A DNA stretch of 64,000 nucleotides, taken from NCBI RefSeq assembly GCF_008123515.1, contig NZ_VSSR01000023.1, positions 32,510 to 96,509 of the forward strand, given 5' to 3'. Under the pieces are notes generated by a model that worked only from the letters and a program-made list of their open reading frames with translations, was not told the origin of the DNA and searched no databases. The translations under genes and the position numbers were made by a program. This DNA is from Bradyrhizobium cytisi (GTDB lineage Bacteria; Pseudomonadota; Alphaproteobacteria; Rhizobiales; Xanthobacteraceae). The number at the start of each line of letters is the position of its first letter. Within the stretch, counting starts at the first letter, position 1. Below, piece by piece: positions 37,842 through 47,524 of the stretch.

Positions 37842-38791
37842 TGACGACGTTGCTGATTGCCGAACACGAACAGGAGGTCCTCAAGGACTCCACCAACAAG
37901 GCGCTGACCGCGGCGTCCCAGCTCGGCGGCGACGTCCATGTGCTGGTCGCCGGTGGCGGGCAGGGCACCAAGGCTGCGGCCGAGGCTGCCTCGAAGCTCA
38001 CGGGCGTTGCCAAGGTGCTGGTCGCCGAAGGCGAGCCCTACGCGCACGATCTGGCCGAGCCGCTGGCCGCCCTGATCGTCTCGCTGGCGCCCTCCTATGA
38101 CGCGATCGTCGCGCCCGCGACCTCGCGCTTCAAGAACGTGATGCCGCGCGTCGCAGCTCTGCTCGATGTCATGCAGGTCTCGGAGATCACCAAGGTGGTC
38201 GCGCCCGATACCTATGAGCGTCCGATCTATGCCGGCAACGCCATCCAGACGGTGAAGTCGAAGGACGCAAAGAAGGTCATCACGGTCCGTACCTCGACCT
38301 TCGCGGCGGCAGCTGCCGGCGGCAGCGCGCCGGTCGAGAGCGTTCAGGCTGCGTCCGATCCGGGCCTGTCGTCCTTTGTCGGCGAGGAAGTCGCCAAGAG
38401 CGACCGTCCCGAGCTGACCTCGGCCAAGATCATCGTCTCCGGTGGCCGCGCCATGCAGAGCCGCGAGAACTTCGCCAAGTACATCGAGCCGCTCGCCGAC
38501 AAGCTCGGTGCCGGTGTCGGTGCCTCGCGCGCGGCGGTCGACGCCGGCTATGCGCCGAACGACTGGCAGGTCGGCCAGACCGGCAAGGTCGTGGCCCCCG
38601 AGCTCTATGTCGCGGTGGGTATTTCCGGCGCGATCCAGCATCTGGCCGGCATGAAGGACTCCAAGGTGATCGTCGCGATCAACAAGGACGAGGACGCGCC
38701 GATCTTCCAGGTCGCCGACTACGGCCTGGTTGCCGACCTCTACCAGGCGGTTCCGGAGCTGACGGCCGAACTCGGCAAACTCGGCAAGTAA
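37841..38791 (+). CDS. etfA: Electron transfer flavoprotein alpha subunit
   Basis: 316 residues. The C-terminal FAD site reads [86 protein letters not shown], the diagnostic EtfA signature. It pairs with EtfB as the soluble electron carrier of beta-oxidation and amino-acid breakdown. A strong terminator follows 11 bases after the stop. Confidence 0.96.
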   Translation: MTTLLIAEHEQEVLKDSTNKALTAASQLGGDVHVLVAGGGQGTKAAAEAASKLTGVAKVLVAEGEPYAHDLAEPLAALIVSLAPSYDAIVAPATSRFKNVMPRVAALLDVMQVSEITKVVAPDTYERPIYAGNAIQTVKSKDAKKVITVRTSTFAAAAAGGSAPVESVQAASDPGLSSFVGEEVAKSDRPELTSAKIIVSGGRAMQSRENFAKYIEPLADKLGAGVGASRAAVDAGYAPNDWQVGQTGKVVAPELYVAVGISGAIQHLAGMKDSKVIVAINKDEDAPIFQVADYGLVADLYQAVPELTAELGKLGK

Positions 38792-38802
38792 AACGCGTTA
38801 AA

Positions 38803-38844
38803 AACACCGGCCGGAGGCATAAACTCCGGCCGGTGTTGCTTTTT
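38803..38844 (+). terminator. Rho-independent terminator of etfBA
   Basis: AACACCGGCCGGAG (38803-38816) pairs perfectly with CTCCGGCCGGTGTT (38824-38837), seven-base loop, followed by GCTTTTT. A very stable terminator immediately after etfA. Confidence 0.95.
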
Positions 38845-38926
38845 CGAGGCGTTTTCTTTGGCGTGGGGCACGCCTTCGAAGCGATCCAATCTAGGTTTCG
38901 AGCCAGGATTCTGATCTAATCGAGCT

Positions 38927-38940
38927 TCTGATAAATCAGA
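38927..38940. promoter_or_regulatory. Palindrome upstream of hbdA
   Basis: TCTGAT AA ATCAGA is a perfect inverted repeat 60 bases upstream of the dehydrogenase start. Size and place would suit an operator. The spacing of two bases does not fit a FixK/FNR box (TTGAT-N4-ATCAA). Confidence 0.3.
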
Positions 38941-38999
38941 CTTCCCGGCTCAGGGGATAGGCAGGGCGCGATCTGCGCGCCGTTCCGGTGGATGACATT

Positions 39000-39881
39000 A
39001 TGGCGGCAGTAATCAAGAAGGTCGGCGTGATCGGCGCGGGTCAGATGGGCAATGGCATCGCGCATGTCGCGGCCTTGGCCGGCTTCGACGTGGTGCTCAA
39101 CGACATCTCGGCCGACCGCCTCAAGTCAGGCATGGCGACCATCAACGGCAATCTGGCCCGCCAGGTCTCCAAGAAGGGCGTGACCGAGGACGACAAGGCC
39201 AAGGCGATGGCGCGCATCAAGCTCGCCGAGAAGCTCGACGACCTCGCCGACTGCGATCTCGTGATCGAGACCGCGGTCGAGAAGGAAGAGGTCAAGCGCA
39301 AGATCTTCCACGAGCTCTGCGCGGTGTTGAAGCCGGAGGCGATCGTCGCCTCCGATACGTCCTCGATCTCGATTACGCGGCTCGCCGCCGCCACCGACCG
39401 GCCCGAGCGCTTCATCGGCATTCACTTCATGAATCCGGTGCCGCTGATGGAGCTGGTGGAGCTGATCCGCGGCATCGCCACCGACGATTCGACCTTCGAG
39501 GCGTCCAAGGAATTCGTCGCCAAGCTCGGCAAGCAGGTCGCGGTCTCCGAGGATTTTCCGGCCTTCATCGTCAACCGCATCCTGCTGCCGATGATCAACG
39601 AGGCGATCTACACGCTGTACGAAGGTGTCGGCAACGTCGAGGCGATCGACGCGGCGATGAAGCTCGGCGCCCACCATCCGATGGGCCCGCTCGAGCTCGC
39701 CGATTTCATCGGTCTCGATACCTGCCTCTCGATCATGCAAGTGCTGCATGAGGGCCTGGCCGACTCCAAGTACCGCCCGTGCCCGCTGCTGGTGAAGTAC
39801 GTCGAGGCCGGCTGGCTCGGCCGCAAGACCCAGCGCGGCTTCTACGACTACCGCGGCGCCAAGCCGGTTCCGACGCGCTGA
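39000..39881 (+). CDS. hbdA: 3-hydroxybutyryl-CoA dehydrogenase
   Basis: 293 residues from ATG 39000; ATG 38988 adds four residues. NAD-binding motif VGVIGAGQMGNGIAHVAALAGFDVVLND (5-32), the catalytic His in GIHFMNPVPLMELVE, and C-terminal helical domain with YTLYEGVGNVEAIDAAMKLGAHHPMGPLELADFIGLD. It oxidises (S)-3-hydroxyacyl-CoA to 3-oxoacyl-CoA with NAD in fatty-acid and butyrate/PHB metabolism. Follows etfBA, a common alphaproteobacterial order, though a terminator stands between. Confidence 0.93.
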   Translation: MAAVIKKVGVIGAGQMGNGIAHVAALAGFDVVLNDISADRLKSGMATINGNLARQVSKKGVTEDDKAKAMARIKLAEKLDDLADCDLVIETAVEKEEVKRKIFHELCAVLKPEAIVASDTSSISITRLAAATDRPERFIGIHFMNPVPLMELVELIRGIATDDSTFEASKEFVAKLGKQVAVSEDFPAFIVNRILLPMINEAIYTLYEGVGNVEAIDAAMKLGAHHPMGPLELADFIGLDTCLSIMQVLHEGLADSKYRPCPLLVKYVEAGWLGRKTQRGFYDYRGAKPVPTR

Positions 39882-39952
39882 TCCATCTTGTGACAATTCA
39901 TGTCGCGTTAACCGCTCGCCCCTAGGCTGCCGCCGGTACGAGGATTTGCGTA

Positions 39953-40147
39953 ATGGACACGATGGCGATGGTCAGCACCATGCTGGCCTCTCAGCAAGGC
40001 GCGCTGCAGTCGAACATCTCGGCGACGCTGATGAAGCAGAACGCGGATGCGGAGAAATCCGCCGTCCTGACGCTGCTGGGCGCTGGTCAGCCCTCGCTCG
40101 CCAATGTCGGCGCAGGCGTTGGCGGCAACCTCAATATCACAGCTTAA
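39953..40147 (+). CDS. YjfB-family putative motility protein
   Basis: 64 residues: [64 protein letters not shown] in outline, matching the short YjfB 'putative motility protein' pattern (M.. A..A....QQ...V..A..K...D.E......L). No signal peptide or membrane helix. Start has a weak ACGAGG site. Not next to any flagellar gene; stop overlaps the convergent tlpA stop by 4 bases. Function unknown. Confidence 0.75.
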   Translation: MDTMAMVSTMLASQQGALQSNISATLMKQNADAEKSAVLTLLGAGQPSLANVGAGVGGNLNITA

Positions 40148-40821
40148 AGCGACGCAGCGGTCGGCCCCAGCGCGGCCCGGATCAGCCTGAGCGCGTCGTC
40201 GCTCGCCCATTCGGCCGGTCCCGCAATCGTCGCGATTTCGCAGCCCTGCGGGTCGACGAGCACCGAGGTCGGCATGCCCAGGGCTCGGCCTATCGACTTA
40301 AGATCCTGAAAAACCTTGGCTTTCTGATCGGTAAAGTAGCCAAGCCGAGTCAGGCTGGCGTCTTTCAGGAAATTCTTCGGCTTCTCGGGGTCGCGGGTGT
40401 CGATATTGATCGCGATCACCTCGAAATTCGGGCCGGAAAGCTTGGCCTGGAGCTGGTCCAGCGCCGGCATCTCTTTCCGACACGGCACGCACCAGGTCGC
40501 CCAGAGGTTGACCAGCAGCGTCTTGCCTCGGAAATCGGACAGCTTCTTCGGCCTGCCATCGGCATCCTCGAAGGCCAGGTCCGGCAGCTTCAGGGGGGCG
40601 CTCGCCATGGTCAGTGCCGCCACCTCGCCATGGGCGAGCGGGGCGATCTTTTGGGCGGTGGCCACCGCAGCCCGGCAGGCCGGATCGCCTGATGGCGCCC
40701 GGCTCAGGCCCAGCCCGTACAGCGCGGCGAAGCCGGCCAGCCCGCCGACCACCACGGTGGCGATGACGATGGGGATCCGGCGCGTGGCGGAGGGCTTCTG
40801 GTCGAGCATATCGTTTGTCAT
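40144..40821 (-). CDS. tlpA: Thiol:disulfide interchange protein TlpA
   Basis: 225 residues. A single N-terminal membrane anchor ([24 protein letters not shown]) and a periplasmic thioredoxin domain with [24 protein letters not shown] (WCVPC active site) and [20 protein letters not shown]. TlpA was defined in Bradyrhizobium as a reductase needed for cytochrome oxidase assembly; the same tlpA-argH-lysA neighbourhood is present here. Divergent from argH with an 89-base gap; two cysteines outside the active site (PACRAAV, PQGCEI) are conserved in TlpA. Confidence 0.93.
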   Translation of the reverse strand: MTNDMLDQKPSATRRIPIVIATVVVGGLAGFAALYGLGLSRAPSGDPACRAAVATAQKIAPLAHGEVAALTMASAPLKLPDLAFEDADGRPKKLSDFRGKTLLVNLWATWCVPCRKEMPALDQLQAKLSGPNFEVIAINIDTRDPEKPKNFLKDASLTRLGYFTDQKAKVFQDLKSIGRALGMPTSVLVDPQGCEIATIAGPAEWASDDALRLIRAALGPTAASL

Positions 40822-40910
40822 CCGGTCGCAGATATGGCTATCAGGGGCCTCTTAATACGGCTGGCCTCCGCCAGCAAACGTGCGGCAAAGCAAGGCGTGA
40901 GCAGGGGATC

Positions 40911-42308
40911 ATGAGCAACAAGATGTGGGGCGGCCGGTTCTCGGAACGTCCCGATGAGATCATGGAAGAGATCAACGTCTCCATCGACGTCGATCGTCAC
41001 CTCTTCGCCCAGGACATTGCAGCGTCCAAGGCCCACGCCGCGATGCTTGCCAGCCAAGGCATCATCACGGCCTCTGATGCGAAAAATATCGGCAAGGGTC
41101 TAGACACGATTTTGTCAGAGATCGGGAAGGGCGGCTTCGAGTTCAAGCGCGCGCTCGAGGATATTCATATGAATGTCGAGAGCCGCCTGTCGGAGCTGAT
41201 CGGGCCGGCCGCCGGCCGCCTGCACACAGCGCGCTCGCGCAACGACCAGGTCGCGACCGACTTCCGTCTCTATGTCCGCGAGATCGTCGACGAGACCGAT
41301 GCCGCGCTCGCCGCGTTCCAGCAGGCGCTGGTGGAGCGCGCGCTGGAGCATGCGGGAACGGTGATGCCCGGCTTCACGCATCTGCAGACCGCGCAGCCCG
41401 TGACGTTCGGTCACCATCTGCTCGCCTATGTCGAGATGGCTGCGCGCGATCGCGGCCGTTTCCAGGATGCGCGCAAGCGGCTCAATGAATCCCCGCTCGG
41501 CGCGGCCGCGCTCGCCGGCACCTCGTTCCCGATCGACCGTCATGCCACCGCCAAGGCGCTGGCCTTCGACCGTCCGATGGCGAACTCGCTTGATGCGGTC
41601 TCCGACCGCGACTTCGTGCTGGAGACGCTGTCGGCGGCCTCGATCTGCGCCGTGCACATGTCGCGCTTCGCCGAGGAGATCGTGATCTGGACCTCGCCGC
41701 TGGTTGGCCTCATCCGCCTCAGCGACAAGTTCACCACCGGATCCTCGATCATGCCGCAGAAGCGCAATCCTGATGCGGCCGAGCTGGTGCGCGCCAAGAC
41801 CGGCCGCGTCATCGGTGCGCTCAACGGTCTCCTGATCGTGATGAAGGGCCTGCCGCTCGCCTATCAAAAGGACATGCAGGAGGACAAGCAGGGCGCGATG
41901 GAAGGCTTTGCAGCGCTGTCGCTCGCGATCCGCGCCATGACCGGCATGGTCCGCGACCTCGAGCCGGATGAGGCCAAGATGAAGGCGGCTGCCGGCGAGG
42001 GCTATGCCACCGCGACCGATCTCGCCGACTGGCTGGTGCGGACGCTGAAGATGCCGTTCCGCGAGGCCCATCACGTCACCGGCCGTATAGTCGCCAAGGC
42101 CGCCGAGGGCGGCGTGGCGCTGCACGAGCTGCCGCTGAAGGAGATGCAGGCGATCGAGCCCAGGATCACCAAGGACGTGCTTGGCGTGCTCTCGGTCGAA
42201 TCGTCGGTGAAGAGCCGCACCAGCTTCGGCGGTACCGCGCCGAAGAACGTGACATCGCAGGCCAAGGCCTGGGCGAAGCGGCTGGAAAAAGAGCGAAAAT
42301 TGGGCTGA
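40911..42308 (+). CDS. argH: Argininosuccinate lyase
   Basis: 465 residues from ATG 40911; the open frame to 40815 has no family match. Start [25 protein letters not shown], the [13 protein letters not shown] motif, [31 protein letters not shown], and the fumarase signature [12 protein letters not shown]. It splits argininosuccinate into arginine and fumarate, the last step of arginine synthesis. Followed by a lipoprotein gene and lysA, the expected operon. Confidence 0.97.
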   Translation: MSNKMWGGRFSERPDEIMEEINVSIDVDRHLFAQDIAASKAHAAMLASQGIITASDAKNIGKGLDTILSEIGKGGFEFKRALEDIHMNVESRLSELIGPAAGRLHTARSRNDQVATDFRLYVREIVDETDAALAAFQQALVERALEHAGTVMPGFTHLQTAQPVTFGHHLLAYVEMAARDRGRFQDARKRLNESPLGAAALAGTSFPIDRHATAKALAFDRPMANSLDAVSDRDFVLETLSAASICAVHMSRFAEEIVIWTSPLVGLIRLSDKFTTGSSIMPQKRNPDAAELVRAKTGRVIGALNGLLIVMKGLPLAYQKDMQEDKQGAMEGFAALSLAIRAMTGMVRDLEPDEAKMKAAAGEGYATATDLADWLVRTLKMPFREAHHVTGRIVAKAAEGGVALHELPLKEMQAIEPRITKDVLGVLSVESSVKSRTSFGGTAPKNVTSQAKAWAKRLEKERKLG

Positions 42309-42401
42309 AGGCAAAATTTCGCTTATGTTTCATGGTCATCCGGCTCTCGCCAGAGCGCGCCAATCTCTGTATGGTGCGCCCCGCGTAGTGGGGATTTCGT
42401 C

Positions 42402-42692
42402 GTGACGTCAAAGTTTCGCCCGGCCGGCTCGGGGTGGGCCATCATTGTCTTGAGCCTGAGCGTGCTTGCGCTCGCCGGCTGCGGCCGCAAGGGCCCGCTC
42501 GATCTGCCGCCGACCGCCTCCAACGCGTCCACGGCCAATATCGCCGCGCCGACCGACACCGAGACCGAAGCCCAGAAAACGCCGAGCGTGTTCAATCCGA
42601 CCTATGGCGCGGATGCCCCCCCGGCGGCGACCAAGGGCAAGAAGAAACCGTTTATCCTCGACCCGCTCCTGGACGATAAGCCCAGCCGATAG
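42402..42692 (+). CDS. lptM: LptM-like (YifL-type) small lipoprotein
   Basis: 96 residues. A signal peptide with lipobox SVLALAGCGRKGPLDLPP: the cysteine followed by GRKGPL is the YifL/LptM hallmark. The rest is Ala/Thr/Pro/Lys-rich and unstructured. LptM assists assembly of the LPS transport pore in enterobacteria; here it is placed in the usual argH-lptM-lysA order. Start at GTG 42402, with alternatives possible. Confidence 0.85.
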   Translation: MTSKFRPAGSGWAIIVLSLSVLALAGCGRKGPLDLPPTASNASTANIAAPTDTETEAQKTPSVFNPTYGADAPPAATKGKKKPFILDPLLDDKPSR

Positions 42693-42715
42693 GCTGGGGC
42701 AACCGAGCCAATGCC

Positions 42716-43981
42716 ATGAACCATTTCGACTACCGCAACGGCGTGCTGCACGCCGAGGCGGTGAACCTGTCCGAGCTGGCCGCAACCGTCGGCACGCCGT
42801 TCTATTGCTATTCAACAGCCACGCTTGAGCGGCACTACCGCGTCTTCGCCGATGCCTTTGCCGGCGAGAAGGTGCTGGTCTGCTACGCCATGAAGGCGAA
42901 CTCCAACCAGTCGGTGCTGCGCACGCTGGCGAAGCTTGGTGCCGGCGCTGACGTCGTCTCCGGCGGTGAGCTGAAGCGCGCGCTGGCCGCCGGTATCCCT
43001 GCCAGCAAGATCCTGTTCTCCGGCGTCGGCAAGACCGAAGACGAGCTGCGCGCCGCGCTCGCCGCCGACATCCTCTGTCTCAACGTCGAATCCGAGCCCG
43101 AGCTCGAATTGCTCTCGCGGCTTGCGACCGAGACGGGCAAGACCGCGCGGATCTCCATCCGCGTCAATCCGGACGTCGATGCCGGCACGCATGCCAAGAT
43201 CTCCACCGGCAAGTCCGAGAACAAGTTCGGCATCCCGATCGCGCATGCTCGCGAGGTCTACGCGCGGGCCGCGAAGCTGCCGGGCATCCAGGTGACCGGC
43301 ACCGACGTGCATATCGGCAGCCAGATCACCGACCTGTCCAAGATGGAGACCGCGTTCCGCATCCTGTCCGAATTCGTGCAGACGCTGCGTTCCGACGGCC
43401 ACAACATCAGCCACGTCGATTTCGGCGGCGGGCTCGGCATTCCCTATTACATGGACCGCGAGGCGCCGCCGGCGCCGGATGCCTATGCCGCGATGGTCAG
43501 GCGCGTCAGCCACAATCTCGGCTGCACCCTGATGTTCGAGCCGGGCCGCATGATCGTCGGCAATGCCGGCATCCTCGTCGCCAAGGTGATCTATGTGAAG
43601 CACGGCGACGGCAAGAACTTCGTCATCATCGACGCCGCGATGAACGACCTCATCCGCCCGACGCTGTACGAGGCGCATCACGACATCCTGCCGGTGACGC
43701 AGCCGGCAAAGGGCGCGGCGACCGTCGTGGCCGACGTCGTCGGCCCCGTCTGCGAGACCGGCGACTACCTCGCTCTCGACCGCACGCTGCCGACGCCGAA
43801 GGTGGGCGATCTCATCGCCATCATGACCGCGGGCGCCTACGGCGCCGTGCAGGCCGGCACCTACAACACGCGACCGCTGGTGCCTGAGGTGCTGGTGAAG
43901 GGTGATCAATACGCGGTCGTGCGCCCGCGCATCGAGGTCGAGCAGCTGATCGCGATGGATACGCCGGCGCCGTGGCTGTGA
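42716..43981 (+). CDS. lysA: Diaminopimelate decarboxylase
   Basis: 421 residues. PLP lysine in VLVCYAMKANSNQSVL, then SGGELKRAL, HIGSQITDLSKMETAF, VDFGGGLGIPYY, EPGRMIVGNAG and the substrate loop GPVCETGDYLA. It decarboxylates meso-diaminopimelate to lysine. 23 bases after the lipoprotein stop, in the argH operon. Confidence 0.97.
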   Translation: MNHFDYRNGVLHAEAVNLSELAATVGTPFYCYSTATLERHYRVFADAFAGEKVLVCYAMKANSNQSVLRTLAKLGAGADVVSGGELKRALAAGIPASKILFSGVGKTEDELRAALAADILCLNVESEPELELLSRLATETGKTARISIRVNPDVDAGTHAKISTGKSENKFGIPIAHAREVYARAAKLPGIQVTGTDVHIGSQITDLSKMETAFRILSEFVQTLRSDGHNISHVDFGGGLGIPYYMDREAPPAPDAYAAMVRRVSHNLGCTLMFEPGRMIVGNAGILVAKVIYVKHGDGKNFVIIDAAMNDLIRPTLYEAHHDILPVTQPAKGAATVVADVVGPVCETGDYLALDRTLPTPKVGDLIAIMTAGAYGAVQAGTYNTRPLVPEVLVKGDQYAVVRPRIEVEQLIAMDTPAPWL

Positions 43982-43985
43982 GGAC

Positions 43986-44009
43986 GCCGGCGAGCATGCG
44001 CTCGCCGGC
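43986..44009 (+). terminator. Hairpin after lysA
   Basis: GCCGGCGAGC and GCTCGCCGGC form a perfect ten-base stem with an ATGC loop, 5 bases after the lysA stop. Only a weak T run (GTGTTT) follows ten bases later, so its efficiency as a terminator is uncertain. Confidence 0.55.
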
Positions 44010-44021
44010 GCCGCGTGTTTG

Positions 44022-45767
44022 TCACGGCCCGTATTTCGGAGCCGGCTTCTGGTTGAAATCGTTCTCGTCGGTGACGCAGGTGAAGCTCGCTGCGTTGTTG
44101 GTGTCGCCACTGCCGTTGTATTTCGCGACCTTGGGGAAGACGCAGAGCGGCCGGGTCATCTGAACCGCGGGCGGCGTATCGGCCACGAACTTCGTGGCGA
44201 GGATCGTCTCCGGCGCGACGCCGGCCTCGACCCATTTGACCAGCGGTGTGAGCGCATCGAACGTGTTGGGACCGGGGCCGCCGGAACAGTGGTACAGCCC
44301 GGGCACCATGAACAGACGCGCGTAACTCTGGGTCCGTCGCAGCGCCGGATTGCCGTTGCCGTGATCGAAGAAGCCGACCGGCTGGAGGCCTTGCTGGAAT
44401 CCCGGGCCTTCATTCCCCACCAGGGCCAGGAAATAGTTGATGCTGCTCTGGGACGGAATCAGCGGGTCGGCCCAGCCGTGGTACATCAGCAGCTTGCCGC
44501 CATGTCCCCTGAATTCGCCGAGATCGGTGCTGGTCGCGTTCAGCACCGCGGCGAGCTGGTCGTCGACCTTGTCGATGTCGCGGTGGAAATCGAAATTGGC
44601 AAAATTGGTCGGGCTTGCCGGATAGCCGAAGCTCGGGCCGAACACCCAGTAGAACAGGCCGTCGAAGGCCGGCTCGGGCAGTCGCTCCTGAAACGCCAGG
44701 CCGAGGGCGAGGATGTCGTCGGTCTCGTTGCCGCGCTCGGACCCCGGATTGACGAGCTGTCCGTTCACCGGGTCGATCGTGCCGGCGTAATAGCGCTGCA
44801 TGGTCGTGACCTGGTCGGAGGTCAGGCAGGCCGGCGGTGCGTTGCCGCCGGTGCAGAGCAGGACCTTCGGATCGAAATGGCAGTCGCGCGGATCGGTCAG
44901 GAACTGATCGGTTTTGGCGCCGCCGTCCTGGCCGACGCATTGCTTCAGCACGGCCTGGTTGATCAGCGTCATCTGGCCGGCCTGGATGAACCGGCCGGGG
45001 CTCGCATGCGTGTTCTGCCAGCCATAGAGTCCCGCCATGTGCAAATGGGTGCGGTTGAATGCGGCGGCGCCGGCGAGGATGCCGTCATAATCGTTGGGGA
45101 AGCGCTGTGCCTCCATCAGGGCGTTCTGGCCGCCGGTGGAGCAACCGGCGAAATAGGCCCGTTGCGATCGATGGCCGTAAAACGCGCTGACGATCTCCTT
45201 GCCCCGCTCGGTCATCAGATGGATGGCGCGGTAGCCGAAATCCTTGATCCGCTCGGGATGCCCGAACAGGCCGGTCGACGGCGCCGTCGGATCGCCGAAC
45301 TCGATCGCGAGCGGATTGCCCATGTTGCCGGCCGAGCCGCAGAACAGCGGATTGCATCCCGATGATCCGGTGCCGAGGTCGCTGTTGGTCGCGGCAAAGC
45401 CGCCCTGGATGCCGATGGCGAGCTCGTTGTAGGTGATCGTGCCCTGGAAGCCGCCGCCGCCGGTGCCGAGGAACCTGCCGTTCCACGTGGTCTCGGGCAG
45501 CCAGACCTCGATCTTGATGCTGGAATCCGAGCTCGGGATCACGGTTGCGGTGACGCGGCAGAAGGCGGGAAGGCCGGTGATCGGGCTCGCGCCAGGCGGC
45601 ACGAAGGTGCCGGTCGTGTTGTCGTCCGCCGAATTGATCACTGTGTGCTGCAGTTGCAAGGATCGAAGATTGGTGCACGCCGTCGCCATGGCGGGCGACG
45701 TACCGAGTGCGACACAGCCAGACAGGGCCGTGGTCGCACCGACAAGTAATTGTCGATGACGCTTCAT
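44022..45767 (-). CDS. Tannase/feruloyl esterase family protein
   Basis: 581 residues from ATG 45765-45767, with AGGGAGGAC upstream. A Sec signal peptide (MKRHRQLLVGATTALSGCVALGTSPAMA) leads to a secreted protein with WNGRFLGTGGGGFQGTITY, the nucleophile motif FAGCSTGGQNAL, acid GWADPLIPSQSSINYF and the PGLYHCSGGPGP histidine with cysteines of the Cys-Ser-Asp-His-Cys pair. It hydrolyses ester bonds of tannins, ferulates or similar plant phenolics outside the inner membrane, releasing aromatic acids. Single gene on the minus strand. Confidence 0.92.
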   Translation of the reverse strand: MKRHRQLLVGATTALSGCVALGTSPAMATACTNLRSLQLQHTVINSADDNTTGTFVPPGASPITGLPAFCRVTATVIPSSDSSIKIEVWLPETTWNGRFLGTGGGGFQGTITYNELAIGIQGGFAATNSDLGTGSSGCNPLFCGSAGNMGNPLAIEFGDPTAPSTGLFGHPERIKDFGYRAIHLMTERGKEIVSAFYGHRSQRAYFAGCSTGGQNALMEAQRFPNDYDGILAGAAAFNRTHLHMAGLYGWQNTHASPGRFIQAGQMTLINQAVLKQCVGQDGGAKTDQFLTDPRDCHFDPKVLLCTGGNAPPACLTSDQVTTMQRYYAGTIDPVNGQLVNPGSERGNETDDILALGLAFQERLPEPAFDGLFYWVFGPSFGYPASPTNFANFDFHRDIDKVDDQLAAVLNATSTDLGEFRGHGGKLLMYHGWADPLIPSQSSINYFLALVGNEGPGFQQGLQPVGFFDHGNGNPALRRTQSYARLFMVPGLYHCSGGPGPNTFDALTPLVKWVEAGVAPETILATKFVADTPPAVQMTRPLCVFPKVAKYNGSGDTNNAASFTCVTDENDFNQKPAPKYGP

Positions 45768-45929
45768 TCCGTCCTCCCTGATTTTTTTGCAGTCGTGTAG
45801 GGCCCGCAGGATACCCCACAACGAATACAACTCAAGGATGAAGCGCCGCCTCGCGAAGCAGCCTGCAGCTTCGCGCCTCGGTTGTGAGGATCAGGGCACG
45901 ATGGCGTCTCGACAACTCGGGCTGCGCGG

Positions 45930-46838
45930 TTATCTCCCCGCCAATCCGCCGGTCTTGCCGCCGACCACCACACCTGCCTTCTTCTCGATCGGCTTGATCG
46001 CTGCGGTAAAATCGGACTCGGCGCCTTCGGCGCTGATCACCGTCTCCCACAGCCGCCCGACGGCATCCGCGACCTCCATCGACAGGCCGAGCTGCTTCAT
46101 CTCCTCCAGCGCCAGCCGCACGTCCTTCACCATCAGCCCCGTGGCGAAACCGAAGTCGAAGGTCCGCGGCAGCACCGAGCGCGGAAACTTGTCGCGGCTC
46201 GCCGTGTTCATGCCCGAACCTGAATTGATGACGTCGATCATCACGGCGGGATCGAGCCCGGCCTTGACGCCCATCACCACGGCTTCCGACGTCGCCACGA
46301 TCGCGGTGGCCGAGAGGAAATTGTTGGCGAGCTTCATGGTCTGTGCAGCACCCGGCTTCTCGCCGATGAAGAACACCTTTCCGATCACGTCGAGCGCGGG
46401 CTTCAACAGCTCGAACTCCGCCTTCGGCCCCGACACCATCACCGCCAGCGTGCCCTTCTCGGCGCCGCCGACGCCGCCGGACACCGGGCAGTCGATCTGC
46501 ACGATGTTGCGCTTGGCGAGCAGGCCGTGAATCTTCGCCGCCATCGCCGAGCCGACTGTGGAGAGATCAATGAAACGTTTGGCGCGGCTGCCCTCGATCA
46601 CGCCGTTCGCGCCCGTTGCGACCTCCAGCGAGGCCTGCAGCGACGGCAGGCTTGCCATCACAGCCTCGACCTTGTCGGCAACATCCTTCGGCGATGCCGC
46701 AGCGGTCGCGCCGCGCGCGACAAGCTTGTCAACGACCTCCTTGCGGGTGTCGAACACGACGAGCTTGTGTCCTGCCTCGACCAGCCGCCGCGCCATCGGG
46801 AAACCCATGTTTCCAAGGCCGATGAATCCGATATCCAT
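45930..46838 (-). CDS. 3-hydroxyisobutyrate dehydrogenase-family protein
   Basis: 302 residues. NAD(P) motif MDIGFIGLGNMGFPMARRLVEAGHKLVVFDT, substrate motif CPVSGGVGGAEKGTLAVMVSG, and catalytic Lys segment TMKLANNFLSATAIVATSEAVVMGVKAGLDP. Members reduce or oxidise short beta-hydroxy acids (3-hydroxyisobutyrate, tartronate semialdehyde, gamma-hydroxybutyrate); the exact substrate cannot be fixed here. It pairs with the next upstream gene on the strand, separated by a palindromic repeat. Confidence 0.9.
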   Translation of the reverse strand: MDIGFIGLGNMGFPMARRLVEAGHKLVVFDTRKEVVDKLVARGATAAASPKDVADKVEAVMASLPSLQASLEVATGANGVIEGSRAKRFIDLSTVGSAMAAKIHGLLAKRNIVQIDCPVSGGVGGAEKGTLAVMVSGPKAEFELLKPALDVIGKVFFIGEKPGAAQTMKLANNFLSATAIVATSEAVVMGVKAGLDPAVMIDVINSGSGMNTASRDKFPRSVLPRTFDFGFATGLMVKDVRLALEEMKQLGLSMEVADAVGRLWETVISAEGAESDFTAAIKPIEKKAGVVVGGKTGGLAGR

Positions 46839-46857
46839 GGTGTTATTTCCTTCCCGT

Positions 46858-46943
46858 CGTCATTGCGAGGAGCGAAGCGACGAAGCAATCCAGACTGTTG
46901 CCGCAGAGGCTTTCTGGATTGCTTCGCTTCGCTCGCAATGACG
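46858..46943. repeat. Palindromic intergenic repeat, CGTCATTGCGAG type
   Basis: CGTCATTGCGAG at the left is complementary to CTCGCAATGACG at the right, and further inside GAAGCAATCCAG pairs with CTGGATTGCTTC. This is a REP-like element common in this genus. A second copy begins at 63971 at the window edge. Confidence 0.85.
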
Positions 46944-46973
46944 GAGCAATACGTTGAATGCTGTTTGTCGGCC

Positions 46974-47357
46974 TCACGCCTTCCCATCAATCTCCGCGAA
47001 CACCTCGCGCGCGATGCGAAAACTGTCGACCGCCGCCGGCATGCCGCCATAGATCGCGACCTGCATCAGGATCTCGCGGATCTCGTCGCGGGTGACGCCG
47101 TTGGTGAGCGCGCCCTTCAGATGCGCACGGAACTCATGCTGGCGGTTGAGGATCGCGATCATCGCGATGTTGAGCATGCTGCGGGTCTTGCGCGGCAGCT
47201 CCTCGCGGCCCCACACCGTGCCCCAGCAATATTCGTTGAGCATCTCCTGGAACGGACGGTTGAAGTCGTCGACGTTCTTCAGCGCGTTGTTGACATAGGC
47301 CTCGCCCAGTACCGCTTTGCGGACTTCCAGGCCCTTGTCGTGCATCTTCTTGTCCAT
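46974..47357 (-). CDS. Carboxymuconolactone decarboxylase-family protein
   Basis: 127 residues from ATG 47355-47357. CMD fold: GLEVRKAVLGEAYVNNALKNVDDFNRPFQEMLNEYCWGTVWGREELPRKTRSMLNIAMIAILNRQHEFRAHLKGALTNGVTRDEIREILMQVAIYGGMPAAVD. It is PcaC-like in length and lacks the CxxC of peroxidase-type AhpD proteins. PcaC decarboxylates 4-carboxymuconolactone in the protocatechuate route; here the neighbour is a hydroxyacid dehydrogenase and the role is uncertain. Divergent from the TIGR02302 gene. Confidence 0.85.
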   Translation of the reverse strand: MDKKMHDKGLEVRKAVLGEAYVNNALKNVDDFNRPFQEMLNEYCWGTVWGREELPRKTRSMLNIAMIAILNRQHEFRAHLKGALTNGVTRDEIREILMQVAIYGGMPAAVDSFRIAREVFAEIDGKA

Positions 47358-47524
47358 GACGTTTCCTTGTTTTCCTTGGATGGCGGCGCGGAAACTACGG
47401 GGTTGAGCCGGAGCAGTCACGTCCTCGTGTTATGCGGGAAAAGGGGGATGTCCCGTACAGGAACGGATGCCTCAGTGCTGCCGTTGTGGTACGCTTCACT
47501 CCACCGGGTAACCTGGAGAGTTGA

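Noticed and set aside
38927..38940. FixK/FNR box upstream of hbdA
   Set aside because: The palindrome has a two-base centre, not the TTGAT-N4-ATCAA spacing, so I list it only as an unassigned palindrome.
39908..40210. 100-residue minus-strand open frame over the YjfB-type gene
   Set aside because: No family match and Arg/Gly/Ala-rich; the plus-strand frame matches YjfB-type proteins.
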